DNA from: a virus | Virus record (IMG/VR): IMGVR_UViG_3300046616_000269 | Span: 1 to 64,000 of that record | Reading direction: 5' to 3' (one strand) | DNA: 64,000 bases | Shown here: positions 1 to 7,666 of the stretch, piece after piece | How positions within the stretch are numbered: the stretch's first letter is position 1 | Layout: each line of letters begins with the position of its first letter | The notes under the pieces: model-generated | Databases searched by the model: none | Told to the model about the DNA's origin: nothing | What the model saw: the letters and a program-made list of their open reading frames with translations, nothing else | Position numbers and translations under genes: made by a program

Positions 1-24
1 GCGGCCCCAGACATCCGGGGCCGC
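1..24 (-). terminator. Hairpin terminator candidate after the major capsid gene
   Basis: An 8-bp perfect stem (GCGGCCCC at 1-8 with GGGGCCGC at 17-24) lies 25 bases past the capsid stop. A second perfect palindrome, AAAACCCGCGGGTTTT at 35-50, overlaps the capsid stop codon. Read leftward, any U-tract after the GC stem would fall outside the window, so terminator function is inferred from position and stem strength only. Confidence 0.5.
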
Positions 25-48
25 TTTCATGGCTAAAACCCGCGGGTT

Positions 49-1239
49 TTAGATGCCGTCGCGATACGCGAAGGTTTCAGGGTAGACCACTTCCACCACG
101 CCCAGGCGCTGGTAGTACACCGTCTTGTGGTAGATGCTGTCGAACTGGGTTGGAGTCCGTTGCATCGTGGTCATCGGGAAGCGGACATATTGCATGTCCT
201 TGTTGTAGGCGACCATGCGGTCGACCGTGCCCGGCGTGCCGATCGTGCCACCGGCGCCAGCGCCCACCAGCCACTTCACAGGGGCGATGATGATGTTGCC
301 GTTGCCGCTGTTCTTGATCATGTTGTTTTCAAGAATGAAGCGCAGGATCGAGATGTTGCCGGCAGTGCTGACCGTGTTGGCGTTCAGGTAGCCGTACTGC
401 TCTGGCGGCATCAAGATCCGGTTCGGCAGGGTCGACCAGCCGCTGGCAGCCCAGGCGCTCATGATCAGGGCGTTGATGTCCGCCAGGATTTCGTTGGGCG
501 TCTTCAGGGCGAAGCGGGGCGAGCCACCGGCGCCATTGGGCACGTTGCTGACGTTGGTCACGGCCGGGTTGTTGACGAGGCCGCCGACGTTCAGGGTCGA
601 GTCGCCCACGTAGACCTGCTCGTCGATGTCCATGGCGTTCTTCAGCTTCAGGGCCTGGAACTTCTGGTCATCGATGGGGCGGCCCATCTTGGCTGCGCTT
701 TCCAGTTCGAGGATGGAGAACTTGATCTCCAGCGCCCACGGGGTCAGCGGATTGGCGACCTTGCCGGTATCCACGCCGACGCCACCGATCTGGTCGGTCG
801 CCTTGCCGATCCAGGCCTTGCCGTTGCGGATGCCGTTGCCGGTGCCCAGGTTGCCGGCGCTGCCGAAGGCGGTCAGCGTGAAGCTGGACACTTCATCGGC
901 GAGCGTGACGTCGGTACGCAGGTCGATGTCGCGGCTCCAGGTGACTGCCGACAGCGGCAGATGCAGCGTCTGGTCCAGGCGCTCGAGTTCGCCGATCAGG
1001 AAGGCGCCGGTGCTGTCCACGGTGCGCACGCCATCGTGCGTCTTGTAGGCATGGTCCAGGGTCTTGCCGCGCATGTTGCCCATGGCATCCAGGGGCGCCA
1101 CGCCCATCAGGGCGCTGTCGAAGGTCTGGTGGTCGCGGGTGCGTGCGCGGATGATGGCGGGCGCGTTCGCGGCGGCCGATGCGCCGGTGCCTGCCAGGAT
1201 GGCAAGGGCGAACTTGCTCAGAGATGGATTCTTGCTCAT
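49..1239 (-). CDS. Major capsid protein (DUF2184-like)
   Basis: Main shell protein of the head, 396 aa. It shows the layout of DUF2184 capsid proteins: an N-terminal region preceding FDSALMGVAPLD, a middle section beginning VTWSRDIDLRTD, and a C-terminal beta-rich part ending in YYQRLGVVEVVYPETFAYRDGI-type sequence. The first ~27 residues (MSKNPSLSKFALAILAGTGA...) are hydrophobic and look like a signal peptide; in a capsid protein this is more likely a cleaved or unusual N-arm. The start is supported by AGGA about 10 bases upstream in the recurring leader CTAGGAAC. It follows the cement-protein and DUF2213 genes, the usual head-gene order. Function is inferred from family resemblance and context. 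Confidence 0.8.
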   Translation of the reverse strand: MSKNPSLSKFALAILAGTGASAAANAPAIIRARTRDHQTFDSALMGVAPLDAMGNMRGKTLDHAYKTHDGVRTVDSTGAFLIGELERLDQTLHLPLSAVTWSRDIDLRTDVTLADEVSSFTLTAFGSAGNLGTGNGIRNGKAWIGKATDQIGGVGVDTGKVANPLTPWALEIKFSILELESAAKMGRPIDDQKFQALKLKNAMDIDEQVYVGDSTLNVGGLVNNPAVTNVSNVPNGAGGSPRFALKTPNEILADINALIMSAWAASGWSTLPNRILMPPEQYGYLNANTVSTAGNISILRFILENNMIKNSGNGNIIIAPVKWLVGAGAGGTIGTPGTVDRMVAYNKDMQYVRFPMTTMQRTPTQFDSIYHKTVYYQRLGVVEVVYPETFAYRDGI

Positions 1240-1285
1240 GGTATCGTGTTCCTAGTTGCTTGCAGTTGTTGGTTCGACGCCGGGC

Positions 1286-1891
1286 TTAGGCGCCAGGTGC
1301 CATGACTTCGATTTCCGTGATGCCGTTGCTGTCCGTCGGACCGCACCACTTGGCGTTGGTGATAGCCACCGTATTGGCGCCATCTGCCACCGAGCTGAAG
1401 CCGCCCTGGATCAGGGCGCCAGCAGTTGCAGCGACTCGCACGAACACGGCACCACCCATGGCAGGCTGCTGGGTGGCGAAGTTGTTGCAGCGCGCGATGA
1501 TGTAGCCTTCACGCAGGATGTCGACCACGGCGGGGCCATCGGGTGGCACGGCTGCGCCGATCGTGGCATTCATGCCGCCAGTCGTCTGCTGCACCGGGTA
1601 GGGGCGGACCAGGATGCCGTCGATCTTCGTGACCGCGGTGTCGCCTGCCAGGAAGCCGCGCACGGAGTTCGTGGCGGCGTCATAGACGACCGGGTCGCCA
1701 TACAGCCGCACCTTGCTGGCAAGGGTTGGTGTCATCAGGCGGGGCAGGACGCTGAAAGGGTGCGTGCGGTTCACGTCACCAGGGAAGCCGGCAGGCATAC
1801 GGAAACCGTAGGCGATGTCGCGGGTGCTGGCGCGGACCAGCTGTTCAGATGCCATGGCCGCGATGGCGAGGGCGATGAGAGTCTTCTTCAT
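1286..1891 (-). CDS. Capsid cement/decoration protein candidate
   Basis: A 201-aa protein between the DUF2213 gene and the major capsid gene, where phages of this type encode a head-stabilising cement protein (Gp24-like). The body is beta- and small-residue-rich with many prolines and glycines. The first 21 residues, MKKTLIALAIAAMASEQLVRA, read exactly like a Sec signal peptide, which is odd for a cytoplasmic virion protein. AGGAA lies 8 bases before the ATG. The cement assignment rests on position, size and general look, not on a diagnostic motif. Confidence 0.55.
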   Translation of the reverse strand: MKKTLIALAIAAMASEQLVRASTRDIAYGFRMPAGFPGDVNRTHPFSVLPRLMTPTLASKVRLYGDPVVYDAATNSVRGFLAGDTAVTKIDGILVRPYPVQQTTGGMNATIGAAVPPDGPAVVDILREGYIIARCNNFATQQPAMGGAVFVRVAATAGALIQGGFSSVADGANTVAITNAKWCGPTDSNGITEIEVMAPGA

Positions 1892-1948
1892 GTTGCGATT
1901 CCTAGAATGGATTGAGTTGGTTCAAGTTGGGAGGGTGATGTGGGGGGC

Positions 1949-3430
1949 TTATTTGACTAGCGTGGCCTCCCAGTACTTGGCGTTGCGTTCGTTGATCTCG
2001 GCGATGGTCAGCGGCGCCTTGATGCCGGCCACCGGCAGGGGAGTCGGCACCGTCTTGCTGTCGCGGGTAGCGGCGGCGTTGTTCAGCAGGGCCTTGGCGC
2101 CTGCTGCGGCTTTGAACAGGATGGCCTTGGCGGCGCAGTCCATGCTGACGGTATCGACTGGCTGGCCGCCGTTCAGGCCCTTCAGCAGGTCGGCGCCGGC
2201 CGGGTCGATGCTGAACTGGTCAAGCACCTTGCTGCGGACGTTGCACATGCGGTCGACCGTACTGGCGCGATTCATGGCGGCATCGAAGGTCGGAGCCTTG
2301 AAGCCCGGCACCAGGATCTCGGCCTGACTCAGCAGTTCCGTGTAGCTGGTCTGCAGGGCGGCGCTGTCGGCTGTCTTGCCGCGCGTTTCCTTGGCGCTAC
2401 GCAGCGTTTCCTTCTCGGCCTTGGTCTTGTCGTCGTCGCCTTCCTTCTCGGCCAGGTCTTCGTCGGCGCTGTCCAGGGTAAGGGCTGGCTTCTCGGCGGG
2501 CTTGGGTTCGCCGTCGTTGGTCTTGGCAGGCACCAGGGCAGCGATGGACTCCGTCAGGGCAGCCAAGGTAGCGGTGATGCCACCCAGGCCTGTCTCCAGC
2601 ACCGTGAAGCGGTCTTCGATGGCCTTGTCGACCGTCTTGGCGGGCTCGCCCACGTGGATGTGGATCGACTTGTCGTCGCCTTCATCTTCCTCGTCATCAT
2701 CGCCGGGGCCGCTGGCAGCCAGCAGGGCAGCGTTGGCTGCGTCCGCGGTCGCCTGCAGCGCGGCAAGGCCTGCTGCGTCGATGGTGCGGCGGCTGCCGCG
2801 AATCTTGACTCGTTTCATCTTCGTTTCCTTCGGTGGTGGTTGATATTCCTGGTCGCCAATTGCACAGCGCGGGCCACAGCGACCTTTATCGACCAACGCA
2901 ATGTGATTCGTACTCATGTTGAATTGCCTGCCGACCCCGGCACCGTCGTCGCGGTAGTCGGCGTCGTAGCCCCAGCTGACCTCGCGCTTGCCACTCAGCA
3001 CATCGGCGATAAGCGAGCGGTCTGTCAGCATCAGGTCGACCAGCACGACGTCGGCATCGTCTCCGGTACCGCGCCGCGCGTTCAGCGCAAAGCCACCTGC
3101 ATACTGCTTCCAGTTTTCAGGCGTTACGTCGACAGGCGGATGATTGTTCGTCACCGCCGCCGCGTTCAGGCTATTCAGGATGGAGTCGACGAACAAGGCG
3201 TCCGTCGTCCGCTCCACGTAGGCGATGCCGTTGGGTCCGGGTTTGACTGGCACCTCGCCGGGGCCATACAGCAGCCAGCCTGTTCGGGCGACCGGCACGT
3301 TCATGCAGAGCAAGTTGCCGTTGGGCAGCTTCTTCATGTTCGTGCTGATCTGCTCGGTGGCGTGGATCTGCATGCCTGCAGCAGCAGGGGCTTCCGGTGG
3401 TGCCCGGTCGATGGTGGTTGCGCGTTTCAT
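1949..3430 (-). CDS. DUF2213 head protein: protease/scaffold candidate
   Basis: 493 aa. Residues ~30-200 resemble DUF2213, a domain placed between portal and capsid genes and often taken as the head maturation protease (blocks around RTGWLLYGPGEVPVKPG, NNHPPVDVTPENW and VSWGYDADY). A glutamate/aspartate-rich stretch (GPGDDDEEDEGDD) and a long polar, Lys/Glu-rich region follow, as expected for a scaffold. The C-terminal ~130 residues are more ordered (TYTELLSQAEILVPGFKAP region). The architecture suggests a protease and internal scaffold in one chain. A strong site, AAAGGAGGCGAG, precedes the ATG. I cannot point to catalytic residues, so protease activity is inferred. Confidence 0.65.
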   Translation of the reverse strand: MKRATTIDRAPPEAPAAAGMQIHATEQISTNMKKLPNGNLLCMNVPVARTGWLLYGPGEVPVKPGPNGIAYVERTTDALFVDSILNSLNAAAVTNNHPPVDVTPENWKQYAGGFALNARRGTGDDADVVLVDLMLTDRSLIADVLSGKREVSWGYDADYRDDGAGVGRQFNMSTNHIALVDKGRCGPRCAIGDQEYQPPPKETKMKRVKIRGSRRTIDAAGLAALQATADAANAALLAASGPGDDDEEDEGDDKSIHIHVGEPAKTVDKAIEDRFTVLETGLGGITATLAALTESIAALVPAKTNDGEPKPAEKPALTLDSADEDLAEKEGDDDKTKAEKETLRSAKETRGKTADSAALQTSYTELLSQAEILVPGFKAPTFDAAMNRASTVDRMCNVRSKVLDQFSIDPAGADLLKGLNGGQPVDTVSMDCAAKAILFKAAAGAKALLNNAAATRDSKTVPTPLPVAGIKAPLTIAEINERNAKYWEATLVK

Positions 3431-3460
3431 ACTCGCCTCCTTTGGGTTGGGTGGTTGAAC

Positions 3461-4207
3461 CTAAAAATCTGGAAACACCGGCTCTGCGTAGCATCTGCAG
3501 TTGGGGCCGCAGCCGGCGTCGTAGGGGTCAAGGCCGGGGTCTGTCTTCGGCGGGTGACCCCACCTGACATACTTGCCGTTGACCTTCTGATGCGTGTCGC
3601 GGACATCCGGGTCTTCGCTGGTCCGCCAGAAGTAGCCGGGGCTGCCGGCTGCCTGGGCGCGTGCAGCAAGGAAGGCGAAGCTGGTGCGGCTTACCTCGGT
3701 CCTGGCTATCAGCCGCGCCCGCGACTCCGTCACCTTGCCACTCTGCAGGATTTCCTGCGCAATGGACTCGGCCCGCCTGCCCGTAAGCAAGGCTTCCTGC
3801 GTCAGCTGGTGGACCCGCCTGCCTGCCTTGATGGGCAGCGACTTGATAAGGCCGACCTGCTCGTCCAGCATCTCGCGGTAGACGATGCCCTGGCTGGCAT
3901 AGGTGATCTCAGCCCGCAGGCCCCGGCTTATCTCCTTGCCCACGCTGCGCCAGAGTTCCTCGTTGCGCCGCCTGACGTCGGCCACCATATAGGAGGCCAC
4001 CGATTCAGCCCAGGGCTCGATCAGCGTGCTGTAGCCTTCCAGCACGTTCAGCAGCTTCTGCATATCCTTCACCACGCCATCCGGGGCCAAGCCCTTGATG
4101 ATGTCGCCGACCTGTCTTGCCACAGATCGCAGGCGGCTGTTGTAGTTCGCCTCGGCGTTGCGTGATGTCGTCCAGTTCAGCCGCTTGCCGCTGCGGTCAA
4201 CCAGCAT
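3461..4207 (-). CDS. Minor head protein, Mu F / SPP1 gp7 type
   Basis: 248 aa. The C-terminal half carries the family signature: arginine-rich helices (TESRARLIARTEVSRT), then FWRTSEDPDVRDTHQKVNG and a CGPNCRCYAEP tail whose cysteines and histidine are typical of this group. Such proteins sit at the portal vertex and help head morphogenesis or enter the host with DNA. The start overlaps the end of the portal gene by 11 bases, so the two are probably translationally coupled. Confidence 0.85.
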   Translation of the reverse strand: MLVDRSGKRLNWTTSRNAEANYNSRLRSVARQVGDIIKGLAPDGVVKDMQKLLNVLEGYSTLIEPWAESVASYMVADVRRRNEELWRSVGKEISRGLRAEITYASQGIVYREMLDEQVGLIKSLPIKAGRRVHQLTQEALLTGRRAESIAQEILQSGKVTESRARLIARTEVSRTSFAFLAARAQAAGSPGYFWRTSEDPDVRDTHQKVNGKYVRWGHPPKTDPGLDPYDAGCGPNCRCYAEPVFPDF

Positions 4208-5759
4208 CGTCTATCTTCTTCCTGACGGGCTTCGGCTTCTTCACGGGGTCGACATCGGTCGGCAAGGACTTGTCGCCTTCTGCTGGTTCATCGTCTTCAA
4301 CGCCCAGCTTCAGCTTGGCAAGATCCAGGTCGCTGACTGGCGGCGTTACCTGGTCATCGGCTGCGTCAATGTCGGCCTGCGTGATGTTCGTGAAGACGCC
4401 GGTGTAGCGGCTGCTCTGGCGAAGCTCCAGCAGGGCAGTCTTGTCGCTGATGAAGCCCTTGTCCTTGGCGGCGCCCACCGTTTCCATGTTCGTCTTGGCG
4501 TTCGTCTGCTTCTCGGTATCGCTCATCTCCCAGAGGCTGCTGAAGTCGATGGCGAAGTCAGGGGGCAGGGGGATACCTTCGCTGGCAGCCGCCAGCCGGA
4601 AGATGGTGTCGCAGCCCGGACCCATGCCCGAGCGCTGTTCCTGCTTGATCTTGTCGTAGTAGGTGCGTAGCCCGCTTTCGTCATCCGTCGACAGGCCACC
4701 TGGTGCCTGCCCGAAGAGCCGGGTCATGGGCACCTGCAGGGCGCCACTCAGCTGCTGGCCGAGCTGGCTTACCACTGCATCGACACCAGACATCGTGCCG
4801 CTGCCGGCGCCCTGGACATCGAACTCATCTTCGCCGTCAAGCAGCGTCAGGCCTTCGATGCCCTGGAACCGGCGCATGACTTCTGTATAGGCGATAAGCC
4901 CAGACATCGGCGCGTTACCGGCTGCAATGATGTCGCGCAAGCCTGGAATCTTCAAGGTCCGCAGATGCGCCTTAAACACCAGCTGCGCGGCGCCCGTGGA
5001 TGCGCTGTCGAATGCAATCATGCGATCGTAGAGCCGCTCGAGTACGCTGATGCCCCAGAGGTTCTCCGTCAGCCGCTGCTGGTAGGGCAGCTGCACGCCT
5101 ACGTGGCGCTGCGCGATGCGGCTATAGTGGATGGCCTGCCCACGCAGGGCTGGCGCGTTCGCCATGACCTTGTAATACTTCGGCAGGCCCAGGTGCGGGC
5201 CGTAATCCTGCACGAGGTCGCTGAGGTCGGATTCCACCATCCAGCGGTCTAGCGTCAAGACGCCCTTGAACTGATTGCGGCCAACTGTCTCCAGGCGCAG
5301 CGGCGTCTTCGGGTCCTGGCCGTCCACCAGCATGACTGCGACGCTGCCACCGTAGAGCCTGCCCCAGCTGACGTTTTCCTTCAGAGCCTCCCAGGCACCC
5401 ATCGTCTGCACGGCTTTGTTCAGCTTGTCGATGTCCCTGGGGTCCATCTCGCAGAGCAGGTCGATGCCGGCGCGCGTCATATCGGCGGCCACCACATCGA
5501 TTGCCACGCCGGCAATCCAGCTGCCGCGGTACATGAACTCCAGCAGCTGCCTGTTGCGCGTGATGGGATTGTAGCCATAGGTGCCGCTGGTCAGCGGGTT
5601 ATCGGCGCCGACCCCCAGCTTGTGGGCGAAGTTGACAAAGCTGTCAAGGGTAGCCCCACCGATGCCTGCGCCCGTATGCAAGTCCCCTTTATCCTTCCGG
5701 GCAACTTTGTCCTCGGTCTTGGCCTGCCGCACGGCTGCCTTGATGCTTTGCTTTGTCAT
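4197..5759 (-). CDS. Portal protein (DUF1073 / Acb1-N-like)
   Basis: 520 aa, forming the dodecameric ring through which DNA enters and leaves the head. DUF1073 features include an N-terminal NPLTSGTYGYNPITRNRQLL region, AGVAIDVVAADMTRAGIDL, a helical wing and the LFGQAPGGLSTDDESGLR segment near residue 350. It lies between the terminase and head genes, as expected. Pfam describes the same N-terminal family under the anti-CBASS name Acb1-like; that naming reflects homology to the portal fold and there is no sign of a separate Acb1 nuclease here. Confidence 0.85.
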   Translation of the reverse strand: MTKQSIKAAVRQAKTEDKVARKDKGDLHTGAGIGGATLDSFVNFAHKLGVGADNPLTSGTYGYNPITRNRQLLEFMYRGSWIAGVAIDVVAADMTRAGIDLLCEMDPRDIDKLNKAVQTMGAWEALKENVSWGRLYGGSVAVMLVDGQDPKTPLRLETVGRNQFKGVLTLDRWMVESDLSDLVQDYGPHLGLPKYYKVMANAPALRGQAIHYSRIAQRHVGVQLPYQQRLTENLWGISVLERLYDRMIAFDSASTGAAQLVFKAHLRTLKIPGLRDIIAAGNAPMSGLIAYTEVMRRFQGIEGLTLLDGEDEFDVQGAGSGTMSGVDAVVSQLGQQLSGALQVPMTRLFGQAPGGLSTDDESGLRTYYDKIKQEQRSGMGPGCDTIFRLAAASEGIPLPPDFAIDFSSLWEMSDTEKQTNAKTNMETVGAAKDKGFISDKTALLELRQSSRYTGVFTNITQADIDAADDQVTPPVSDLDLAKLKLGVEDDEPAEGDKSLPTDVDPVKKPKPVRKKIDDAG

Positions 5760-5802
5760 GGTGTTCCTTCTCTGCTGGGCCTGGGTAGACCAGACAAAAG
5801 AA

Positions 5803-5822
5803 AAGCCCCGCTAGGGGGGCTT
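5803..5822 (-). terminator. Leftward intrinsic terminator upstream of the portal gene
   Basis: AAGCCCC (5803-5809) pairs with GGGGCTT (5816-5822) around a 6-base loop. On the minus strand the stem is followed by TTTTCTTTT. It would limit read-through from the small genes above into the portal gene. Confidence 0.6.
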
Positions 5823-5844
5823 GGTTGGTTGCTGCCGGTTGCGG

Positions 5845-6093
5845 CTACTTCTTGGCTTCGGCTTCTATCTCGGCCTGCAGGGCTTTGATCTCGGCGGCCA
5901 GCTTGACCTTGTCGCGCAGCGGGACCTTGGTCGTCATCTTGTCGTACTGGCCCTGCAGGACCTTCAGGCGCTGGGCCTTGGTGCCGGGGCCGCCACCACT
6001 GCCGAACTTGCCGTTATCGGCGCGCGGATGCTTGGACTCTTCCCAGGCAGCGTCTGTTGTTGGGCGGCGGTGGATGTGGATATGCAGGGCCAT
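5845..6093 (-). CDS. Small phage protein of unknown function
   Basis: 82 aa, highly polar. It begins MALHIHIHRR and contains SKHPRADNGKFGSGGGPG, a His/Gly-rich stretch often seen in small proteins near portal genes. The last ~35 residues are a predicted charged helix or coiled coil. No catalytic motif is visible. Confidence 0.6.
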   Translation of the reverse strand: MALHIHIHRRPTTDAAWEESKHPRADNGKFGSGGGPGTKAQRLKVLQGQYDKMTTKVPLRDKVKLAAEIKALQAEIEAEAKK

Positions 6094-6120
6094 GGCGGGT
6101 TCCTTGTGTTGTTCTAGATT

Positions 6121-6561
6121 CTATGCGACCGGCAGCTGCTGGGGCTCCTCGACAAAGTCGAGCAGATAGGCCTTACCGGGCTTGAAGAAGCCGGCTGCTT
6201 TGCGGCCGGGGTTGATCATCATCGTCAGCTGACCCTGCGGCGTGGCGTCTGCGAAGTCCTTGTTGCCGTCGCCCATGCCGTAGACCGCCTGCATGGACAC
6301 TTCGGTATGGCCGCCTGCAAGCTGGCTGATGCGCTGCGCCACAAAGCGGGCGCGGACGCTGGCCTCACTGCGGGCGACGATTGCATCACGGCGAGCGCTG
6401 CGTGCAGTGTCCAGGCTATCCAAGTGGGCGCCGATGGCTGACTTCAGCAGCGCGGCTTCGCTGACAGCAGCCGTCAGGGCAGGACTGGCGCCCAGGCTTT
6501 CGATTGTCTGCATCAGCTGGTAAGCCTGCATGAAGAGGGGGTGGCTGTCGAGTGTACGCAT
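6121..6561 (-). CDS. Hypothetical phage protein
   Basis: 146 aa starting MRTLDSHPLF. I chose this internal ATG because CTAGGAAC, the recurring ribosome-binding leader of this block, lies just upstream; the longer reading frame adds a low-complexity stretch that is a shadow of the neighbouring gene. The first ~90 residues are Ala-rich helix; the end (MINPGRKAAGFFKPGKAYLLDF) resembles a small beta domain. No family recognised. Confidence 0.65.
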   Translation of the reverse strand: MRTLDSHPLFMQAYQLMQTIESLGASPALTAAVSEAALLKSAIGAHLDSLDTARSARRDAIVARSEASVRARFVAQRISQLAGGHTEVSMQAVYGMGDGNKDFADATPQGQLTMMINPGRKAAGFFKPGKAYLLDFVEEPQQLPVA

Positions 6562-6568
6562 GATGTTC

Positions 6569-6895
6569 CTAGTTGAGTGGTGCCGGGCCGGTATGTGCCT
6601 GGACGTCGGCGAGTTCGATGAATTGCCAGCCGTCGTCGGCTGGATGGGCGAAGGGCAGCAGCTTGCCGGGGCCGCGCTTGGCGTATATCCGTTCGGCGCC
6701 ACGTTCGCGTAGCACAGCACAGAGGTCGCGCCAGTGCTGGCGGGTCATGTCTGCTTTCAGCCCGCGTATCTCGCAGTTCTTGGGATCGCGCCACACCACC
6801 ATGCCGCTGCCGATGTAGGGCGCCCCATACTCGGCACCTGGTGGGAAGATCCGCAGCTGGCCGATGACGTCTTCGTAATGCACTAGCTTCGCCAT
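6569..6895 (-). CDS. Hypothetical phage protein
   Basis: 108 aa, starting MAKLVHYEDV. It has a compact mixed composition with several Trp/His residues (MTRQHWRDLCAVLRERGAER; DDGWQFIEL) and no membrane segment. It sits in a row of small genes between terminase and portal. Function unknown. Confidence 0.65.
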   Translation of the reverse strand: MAKLVHYEDVIGQLRIFPPGAEYGAPYIGSGMVVWRDPKNCEIRGLKADMTRQHWRDLCAVLRERGAERIYAKRGPGKLLPFAHPADDGWQFIELADVQAHTGPAPLN

Positions 6896-6938
6896 GGCGT
6901 TTGTCTCCTGAAGGGTAAGGGCGTGTAGGCTCGTCGGC

Positions 6939-7244
6939 CTACTCTGGCCGCACCTGCTTACCCTGCAGATAGTCCAGGGCTTCGGCCAGATACTGGCGAA
7001 CGGGCGGGTTGATGTTGGGCGGCAGGACCTTCAGCGCGCCCAGGTTGGAGTAGGCGGTCTGCGCGACGTTGGGGTCGCGGCTGTAGGCTACCTGCTCCAG
7101 GGTCGAGCGCACCCGCGACACCAGGCTCTGGCTGGCCGTGTTGAACTCGCCCTGCGGCGCCTTCGGCATGGTCGTCCGGCTGGCGACAGGCTCTGGTGCC
7201 TGGGCTTCCGTGCTGACGTCTTCACCTGGTTGCTTCTTAGCCAT
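6939..7244 (-). CDS. Hypothetical phage protein
   Basis: 101 aa. The N-terminal 35 residues are polar and Pro/Ala-rich, followed by a helical section (FNTASQSLVSRVRSTLEQV; YLAEALDYLQGKQVRPE). It overlaps the previous gene's stop by 8 bases. Possibly virion-associated from position; no family recognised. Confidence 0.6.
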   Translation of the reverse strand: MAKKQPGEDVSTEAQAPEPVASRTTMPKAPQGEFNTASQSLVSRVRSTLEQVAYSRDPNVAQTAYSNLGALKVLPPNINPPVRQYLAEALDYLQGKQVRPE

Positions 7245-7425
7245 TGCGGCCTCCGTTGGTTGGGATGATGGGCTTGGTCAGCGCCCGCAGTTCGGCTTCA
7301 GCCTTCTCTGCACGTAGGCGCCAGTAGTCAGCTTCTTGCGTCAAGGACTTGGGCGTTGACCGCGGCTCCCCATAGGCGGGGTCGTAGATGCGCTGGCCGT
7401 CGATGGATCGATGCACGTCATCCAT
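7237..7425 (-). CDS. Small hypothetical protein
   Basis: 62 aa starting MDDVHRSIDGQR. I chose the internal ATG because it overlaps the upstream stop by 8 bases; longer in-frame starts would run deep into that gene. It ends in a charged helix (EADYWRLRAEKAEAELRAL). Function unknown. Confidence 0.6.
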   Translation of the reverse strand: MDDVHRSIDGQRIYDPAYGEPRSTPKSLTQEADYWRLRAEKAEAELRALTKPIIPTNGGRNG

Positions 7426-7657
7426 GGCTAGGCTCCCGTGCTTCATCGACCAGCACGTCATGTGCCTTGCCAACCAGCTCGCGCGGGTCGCCGTCGAAGT
7501 ACTTGATGACCTGCCGCCATACGCCGTCCAGGGTGCGACGGTGGATGTTGACCAGCGGGCGATGCTGCACCTGCTGCTTCCATTGCTCGACTGCCCAGGC
7601 CAGCCCGTTGGCCTGGTGGGCGTCCATGGCCGGGTCTACCTTGATGCTGTCACGCAT
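7418..7657 (-). CDS. Small hypothetical protein
   Basis: 79 aa, MRDSIKVDPAMDAHQ..., soluble, with a Trp/Gln-rich helix (GLAWAVEQWKQQVQHRPL). The ribosome site CTAGGAG is clear. It is the first gene after the large terminase on this strand. Function unknown. Confidence 0.65.
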   Translation of the reverse strand: MRDSIKVDPAMDAHQANGLAWAVEQWKQQVQHRPLVNIHRRTLDGVWRQVIKYFDGDPRELVGKAHDVLVDEAREPSHG

Positions 7658-7666
7658 ATCGTTCTC

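Noticed and set aside
127-1305. Long plus-strand frame antisense to the capsid gene (392 codons)
   Set aside because: It mirrors the capsid gene, has His/Val/Gly/Asp-rich shadow composition and no ribosome site; long antisense frames are expected in GC-rich DNA.
2654-4165. 503-codon plus-strand frame opposite the DUF2213 and Mu F-like genes
   Set aside because: Shadow frame spanning two well-supported minus-strand genes; no family resemblance.
4197-5759. Anti-CBASS Acb1 function for the portal protein
   Set aside because: Shared family name only; length, position and sequence blocks fit a portal, and no 2H-phosphoesterase HxT motifs were seen.
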